Of a DNA stretch of 54,782 nt, positions 51,008-54,782 are shown piece by piece. The stretch is from Nitrospinaceae bacterium (GTDB lineage Bacteria; Nitrospinota; Nitrospinia; Nitrospinales; Nitrospinaceae). Each line of letters opens with the position of its first letter. Positions within the stretch are counted from its first letter, which is position 1. The notes under the pieces were generated by a model. The model searched no databases and was not told the origin of the DNA. It saw only the letters and a list, made by a program, of their open reading frames with translations. The stretch spans positions 1 to 54,782 of the forward strand of contig JAJDBJ010000007.1 in NCBI GenBank assembly GCA_029261395.1. The letters run 5' to 3'. Made by a program: the position numbers and the translations under genes.

Positions 51008-52063
51008 TTATTGTTCGGAGGAGCTCATGGCTTTTCCCAGATTGGAGATCTCGGCCACCAATTGAATCCTGTCCGACTGCAGACTCATGCGCTTGTCGAT
51101 CAGAGTATCGATCTGGACGTTGACCTGGTCAAAACTCTGGTCGCCAGGATATTCGCTCAGCAACGTCTGGAAAGCGTTGTTGATTTTCAATTCCACATGA
51201 AAGCTGTTATCAAACGACAGGATCAAGGACTGGAAGATATTTTTGAAGCCCTCTGAAATGGAAAATTTATACTTGTTGGCTTGCGCCCAGTTTTTTAAAG
51301 TGTCGGTTCCTTTTTCAACCGCTCTTTTGGAGGAGCTCAGTTCAATGTTGGCGATTTTGACAAAAGAAGCCCCATTCTCCGGAACATAATTGGAAACACC
51401 GGTGACTTCCGGTTTCTCCATCTCAGAGATCCGGGCTTTAATGAGATAGACCAAACTCTGATTGGAATGAACAATGGATTTGAACAGATGATAGGAAGGG
51501 TTGTTCTGTTCCAACTGGCCCATTCGCAGTTTTAACAACTGATTCTCACCTTCCAGGGCACGCACGATCGTTCTCCGCGACCGCAGGTCAAACTGATTGA
51601 CCACCGACAAGTCCCGGGTCAAACTTGCATCAAACAGATTATTGGTGTCGTCGAGCGATTGCCGGATGGTCGCGGTGTATTCTTTCAGGTACTCGTTGAA
51701 TTCTTTCACCTGCGGTTGGAACCGCTCCGTTTTAAAGTCGGGCTGATAGAGAGCGTCAAGTTTGGTATTGGCGGTTTTGAATTTCCCCTCAATGACAACC
51801 GACATCTGGCGTTTTTTCTGAAGCGCGTTTTCTTCACCAATGGTTTCCATCAATACCGCTTGACTCAAATCGTCGATGGCCGAAGTTTGGGTGAAAATTT
51901 CTGTCAATTCGTTGTACAGACCCGTAGAGCTTTCCAGATACCGCGTGTATTCTTTAAGATCGTGAAACAGATCCGTACTTCCACTTGGAGCGGCAGTAAG
52001 ATTGTTGCTGAACGAAAGAAAGCAAATCAAAAGGATGGCGCTAACGCGGTATCGAAATTTCAT
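51008..52063 (-). CDS. Exported coiled-coil protein, unknown
   Basis: The 351-residue product has a signal peptide (YRVSAILLICFLSFSNNLTAA, cleavage near residue 24) and a mature part dominated by long charged helices with heptad-like hydrophobic spacing (for example SFDQVNVQIDTLIDKRMSL, QLVAEISNLGKAMSSSEQ). A coiled-coil or helical-bundle architecture in the periplasm is likely. No metal or catalytic motif is seen, and no family is recognised. The stop is followed by an intergenic repeat-rich gap (50868-51007) with a CCAGCGTTACGCGGG palindrome. No operon partner is adjacent. Confidence 0.6.
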   Translation of the reverse strand: MKFRYRVSAILLICFLSFSNNLTAAPSGSTDLFHDLKEYTRYLESSTGLYNELTEIFTQTSAIDDLSQAVLMETIGEENALQKKRQMSVVIEGKFKTANTKLDALYQPDFKTERFQPQVKEFNEYLKEYTATIRQSLDDTNNLFDASLTRDLSVVNQFDLRSRRTIVRALEGENQLLKLRMGQLEQNNPSYHLFKSIVHSNQSLVYLIKARISEMEKPEVTGVSNYVPENGASFVKIANIELSSSKRAVEKGTDTLKNWAQANKYKFSISEGFKNIFQSLILSFDNSFHVELKINNAFQTLLSEYPGDQSFDQVNVQIDTLIDKRMSLQSDRIQLVAEISNLGKAMSSSEQ

Positions 52064-52250
52064 AAACTCTCTTTCCTTAGATGGGGAAGCATGTCGTTCC
52101 CCGATTTTCCGTTTTTATTGATTAATCTCAGGATAAGTAAGGAAAGGGCGCTTGGCAAACATTTTTTTAGAATGTAAATGTAAGTTTAATTGGATGGTTT
52201 TTAACTGTTTGAATTGACTTGGTTTGCCGTGTTAATGGAGATTCAGCGTT

Positions 52251-53102
52251 TCATTTTGTAGGGGGACTGGCAGGGGCCAATCGATAGGAAACGCGCACCT
52301 CGCTGGCGTACACGTCCGCCCAGTGGGAGGCTTGTTTTTGCTCCGGGGTCCACAGGTCCCGCCAGTGGCAGGGTTTCTGAATGTAGTCGTCCCACTTCAG
52401 TAACCGGAAATCCAGATTCAGAATTTGGAACCAGATTTCCAGCAGGGCGCGGCTGGGAAAAGTGGTCAGGGCGAGTTCCTTTCCCTTATAAGGGAAGGCA
52501 TTGGGAAGCCGGTAATCTTTTTTCTCCGACTGCGTGAGCGAGGTCAGCAGGATGGGCAGGTTCAGTGCTTCATCGCTGACATTGGGATAATACTGGAGTG
52601 CGTCCTTGCCCTGCAGGGCGGCGTACCGGGCGGTGAACGTATCGAGCAGAATACATTTGCGCGTCACCCGCTCAATCAGCTTGAGCAGGCGAAACGGTTC
52701 CATCACATAATACAGCAGTCCAAAGCAGAGAACGGTATCGAAACTATCCGGCTCGCAGGCTTCCAGAAATTCAAACACATCTTTCACTTCAAACCGGTAA
52801 GCATCCGGGGAAACTTGCATGCGGCTGAATAAGTCCTCCCCCTTGCGGACCATCGCTTCCTCGGTATCGATGCCGTGGACATGCCGCGCCCCGAGTTGCA
52901 GGGCGGCGTAAGAGAGGGTGCCCATATGCGAGGCCAAATCCAGCACTTGGCAATCCTGAAGCACATCCACATGGCGGGCCAGCAGAGTGTCCACGCGGCC
53001 GTTCAAGCATTCGTAATGATAAGGAATAGCCCAGCGCTTGCCGCGGCTGTCCTCTTTCAAAAACGGCGAGTCTTCCGGAAAATAGGGGGTGATTGTTTTC
53101 AA
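52251..53102 (-). CDS. Class I SAM-dependent methyltransferase
   Basis: The 283-residue product has a Rossmann methyltransferase fold: motif I CQVLDLASHMGTLSYAALQLG (about residues 51-71, shown as VLDxAxxxG), motif II GIDTEEAMV, motif IV DTVLCFGLLYYVMEPFRLLKLIE and motif V CILLDTF. The pattern, including YHYE at the N-terminus, is close to small-molecule or tRNA-type methyltransferases such as the CmoB-like group, but the substrate is not known. No signal peptide is present. It lies between a coiled-coil exported protein and the J-domain-like gene, without obvious operon link. Confidence 0.78.
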   Translation of the reverse strand: MKTITPYFPEDSPFLKEDSRGKRWAIPYHYECLNGRVDTLLARHVDVLQDCQVLDLASHMGTLSYAALQLGARHVHGIDTEEAMVRKGEDLFSRMQVSPDAYRFEVKDVFEFLEACEPDSFDTVLCFGLLYYVMEPFRLLKLIERVTRKCILLDTFTARYAALQGKDALQYYPNVSDEALNLPILLTSLTQSEKKDYRLPNAFPYKGKELALTTFPSRALLEIWFQILNLDFRLLKWDDYIQKPCHWRDLWTPEQKQASHWADVYASEVRVSYRLAPASPPTK

Positions 53103-53289
53103 GGGTAACCCATTGATTTAATGAATATTATTGAGCCTCCCGAGGCTCGGTGGAATGGGTGTTTTCCTGCTGGCAGATATTATATCTCAAATGACATGAA
53201 AATCGGTCGATCATCCATAAGGTCTTGCCTCCGGGGGCAACTGGCTTGATAATAGAAGGCAACCTTACATTTATCAATAATAACCACCC

Positions 53290-54123
53290 ATGTCCGGGAA
53301 GAGGCGCCTATCGGCAAGCCTGTCCCACGAGGTCCATTGTCTCATGCAGTCTATCACTCGATCCCTGGGACTCAACCAGGAAGAAATCGTTCGCAAACAG
53401 CGGGAACTGGAAGAGCTCGAACAGGAGCTGGCCGAAAATGAACTCGACCTGTCCACCGCCCGACGCGATCTGCATCTGTTCGAGAACCGCTACCAACAGG
53501 CAGTCGGTTGCAAGTACGCTGAGTTGGATCGGCTTAAAGCTTCGGTGTTTGAAATGGCCACTCGCATTCATCCAGAGTCTAAAGACTTCAGGTCTCAGGC
53601 GGAAGCCGCGCGGGAACAGGCGGAGCAATCCGCACACAACTGGGAAGTGCATCAAGAGGAAGCGGAGTTGGAATTGCCCGAGCCCAGTGAAGAGTTGAAA
53701 AAAATGTTCCGCGACGCCGCCAAAAAAATTCATCCTGATCTCACTACCGACCCGGAAGAGCGGGAGCGACGCCATGCATTGATGGCCCGGCTCAACCAGG
53801 CGTATGAATTGGGTGACGTCGAACAGGTCCAGGCGATTTTGAACGACTGGGAAGTCATCAACGATTGGGACCAGCTCACTCCGGGCAAACAGTTGTCGCG
53901 CCTGCTCAAACAAATCGGCCAGGTGCGTCACCGATTCAACCAGATTCAAGCGGAGTTGGAACAGTTGAAATCCTCGGAAATGTTTCGCCTCAAGGACTTT
54001 GTTGAAAACAGCGAAAAGCAGGGAGAGGATGTGCTCGCTGATATGGTGAGTGACGTGGAGGAGAAAATACAGAACCTGCGCATTCGCGTGAAAAACCTCG
54101 CCATCGATTGCTCCGAGCTTTAG
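53290..54123 (+). CDS. J-domain-like coiled-coil protein
   Basis: The 277-residue product has an N-terminal coiled coil (about residues 30-120, rich in EELEQELAENELDL-type heptads), then a short J-domain-like segment: KKMFRDAAKKIHPDLTTDPEER (His-Pro-Asp at about 147-149) and MARLNQAYELGD, and a second coiled coil to the C-terminus. J-domains bind Hsp70 through HPD and stimulate its ATPase. The usual helices I and IV are not obvious, so the segment may be a degraded or reduced J-domain. The open frame begins at 53290; an internal ATG at 53344 is an alternative, as neither has a strong ribosome-binding site. The Sel1-repeat gene follows 8 bp after the stop, suggesting an operon. Confidence 0.7.
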   Translation: MSGKRRLSASLSHEVHCLMQSITRSLGLNQEEIVRKQRELEELEQELAENELDLSTARRDLHLFENRYQQAVGCKYAELDRLKASVFEMATRIHPESKDFRSQAEAAREQAEQSAHNWEVHQEEAELELPEPSEELKKMFRDAAKKIHPDLTTDPEERERRHALMARLNQAYELGDVEQVQAILNDWEVINDWDQLTPGKQLSRLLKQIGQVRHRFNQIQAELEQLKSSEMFRLKDFVENSEKQGEDVLADMVSDVEEKIQNLRIRVKNLAIDCSEL

Positions 54124-54131
54124 GAAAACGT

Positions 54132-54782
54132 ATGGCCAAAGAATCCCAACCTTCCCGCAATCTTCCGGACCGCATCCAGCCAAAACTTCCCGGTGCGGCA
54201 CGCCGTTCCCTGGCCTTGTCGAACAGGGGCCTCGAATTTCTACATAAAAATGACGACGGACACAAACTGGATGAGATGGTTCGGCTTGCCAGCGGTTCTT
54301 TGCCCTCAGTCGAACGCAGAAACTTCGCTTTATGGATTCGAGAGGCGGAGCGGGGCGAACCGCAGGCCCAATACAATATCGGTGTCATGTTCTTCAAAGG
54401 CGTCGGTGTGGAACGGGATTATGAAGAAGCCTACCGCTGGTTCCTGAAATCGGCAGAGCAGGGGGCATCCAACAGTCAGGGATTCCTGGGGATTTTGTAC
54501 GAACAGGGCCTGGGTGTTCCGCAGGATCTGGAGGCAGGCCTGAAATGGTACACCCTCGCCGCAGGACAGGGCAATCTGGAAGCTCAATACAACCTGGGAC
54601 GCTTGCACTACAACGGGATTGGGGTGGAGAAAAATTTTAAAGAAGCCTTCACCTGGTTCCGCAAAGTCGCCGAATGCAACCACGCAGCCGCCTTGAACCA
54701 ACTCGGTGTCATGTTTGAAAAAGGCGAAGGCGTATCTCCGGATATTGAACGTGCCCTGAAGTGCTACCTCCGGTCTTCCGAG
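54132..54782 (+). CDS. Sel1-repeat protein, cut by window end
   Basis: From an ATG at 54132 the frame stays open for 217 codons to the last base of the window, so the C-terminus is missing. After about 70 unrecognised residues come Sel1-type repeats, each about 36 residues long: PQAQYNIGVMFFKGVGVERDYEEAYRWF, then a second unit with GFLGILYEQGLGVPQDLEAG, a third with AQYNLGRLHYNGIGVEKNFKEA, and a fourth with LNQLGVMFEKGEGVSPDIERA (listed as separate repeats). Sel1 repeats are TPR-like helical solenoids used as protein-binding scaffolds. It begins 8 bp after the J-domain-like gene, so they are likely co-transcribed. No signal peptide is seen. Confidence 0.85.
   Translation, partial: MAKESQPSRNLPDRIQPKLPGAARRSLALSNRGLEFLHKNDDGHKLDEMVRLASGSLPSVERRNFALWIREAERGEPQAQYNIGVMFFKGVGVERDYEEAYRWFLKSAEQGASNSQGFLGILYEQGLGVPQDLEAGLKWYTLAAGQGNLEAQYNLGRLHYNGIGVEKNFKEAFTWFRKVAECNHAAALNQLGVMFEKGEGVSPDIERALKCYLRSSE

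Noticed and set aside
53308-54201. 297-codon minus-strand frame opposite the J-domain-like gene
   Set aside because: Phe/Leu/His-rich shadow; the plus-strand frame has coiled coils, an HPD motif and an operon partner.

Overview
The window looks like chromosomal DNA of a Gram-negative bacterium with ordinary housekeeping content, several haem proteins and many lipoproteins. My best guess is a Nitrospina-like member of the Nitrospinota. That rests on the overall mix (B12-dependent ribonucleotide reductase, split glycine decarboxylase, c-type cytochromes, DUF4399 and SUMF1-type lipoproteins) and is inference, not proof. No rRNA, tRNA or CRISPR array was seen.

Region by region. 1-8.6 kb is accessory ground: a pentapeptide-repeat protein, the tail of a dead umuC-like gene, an AT-rich membrane protein, a cysteine-rich secreted protein, a duplicated and truncated HEAT-repeat gene, two small c-type cytochromes and a nitroreductase. 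It is littered with short intergenic repeats. A decayed second copy of the last 40 bp of mnmE lies at 3081-3120. That tip is the known integration site of SGI1-type genomic islands, so 3.1-8.6 kb may be an old, integrase-less island. 8.6-12.6 kb is the conserved rpmH-rnpA-yidD-yidC-mnmE block, read leftward from a good promoter upstream of rpmH. 12.9-25.2 kb mixes exported proteins and lipoproteins with tyrS, a histidine ammonia-lyase-type enzyme followed by a methyltransferase, a ModE-like regulator, a HAD phosphatase, lepB-lepA and a nucleotidyltransferase-like gene. 25.4-28.4 kb is gcvT-gcvH-gcvPA; gcvPB is absent from the window. 28.5-31.5 kb holds an HU-like gene and a second AT-rich patch with a PhoD-type phosphatase.

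31.5-41.7 kb carries two flavin disulfide reductases, a TPR protein, a small two-gene unit with a Rieske-like protein whose metal ligands are altered, a molybdenum oxidoreductase overlapping a SUMF1-fold gene, and guaB-guaA. Between 35.06 and 35.18 kb three perfect DnaA boxes occur within 120 bp of non-coding DNA, a candidate replication origin or DnaA control site. 42-54.8 kb has a transglutaminase-like exported protein, the 1212-residue nrdJ with its own promoter, a SUMF1/TPR lipoprotein pair, an internally duplicated membrane-anchored protein, a coiled-coil exported protein, a SAM methyltransferase, a J-domain-like coiled-coil protein and a Sel1-repeat protein cut by the window end.

Functionally, the housekeeping part covers RNA processing and membrane insertion (rpmH, rnpA, yidD, yidC, mnmE), translation and export (tyrS, lepA, lepB), glycine/one-carbon metabolism (gcv genes) and nucleotide supply (guaA, guaB, nrdJ). 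Many starts given here are shorter than the longest open frame and were chosen by ribosome-binding site or family N-terminus; each case is stated.
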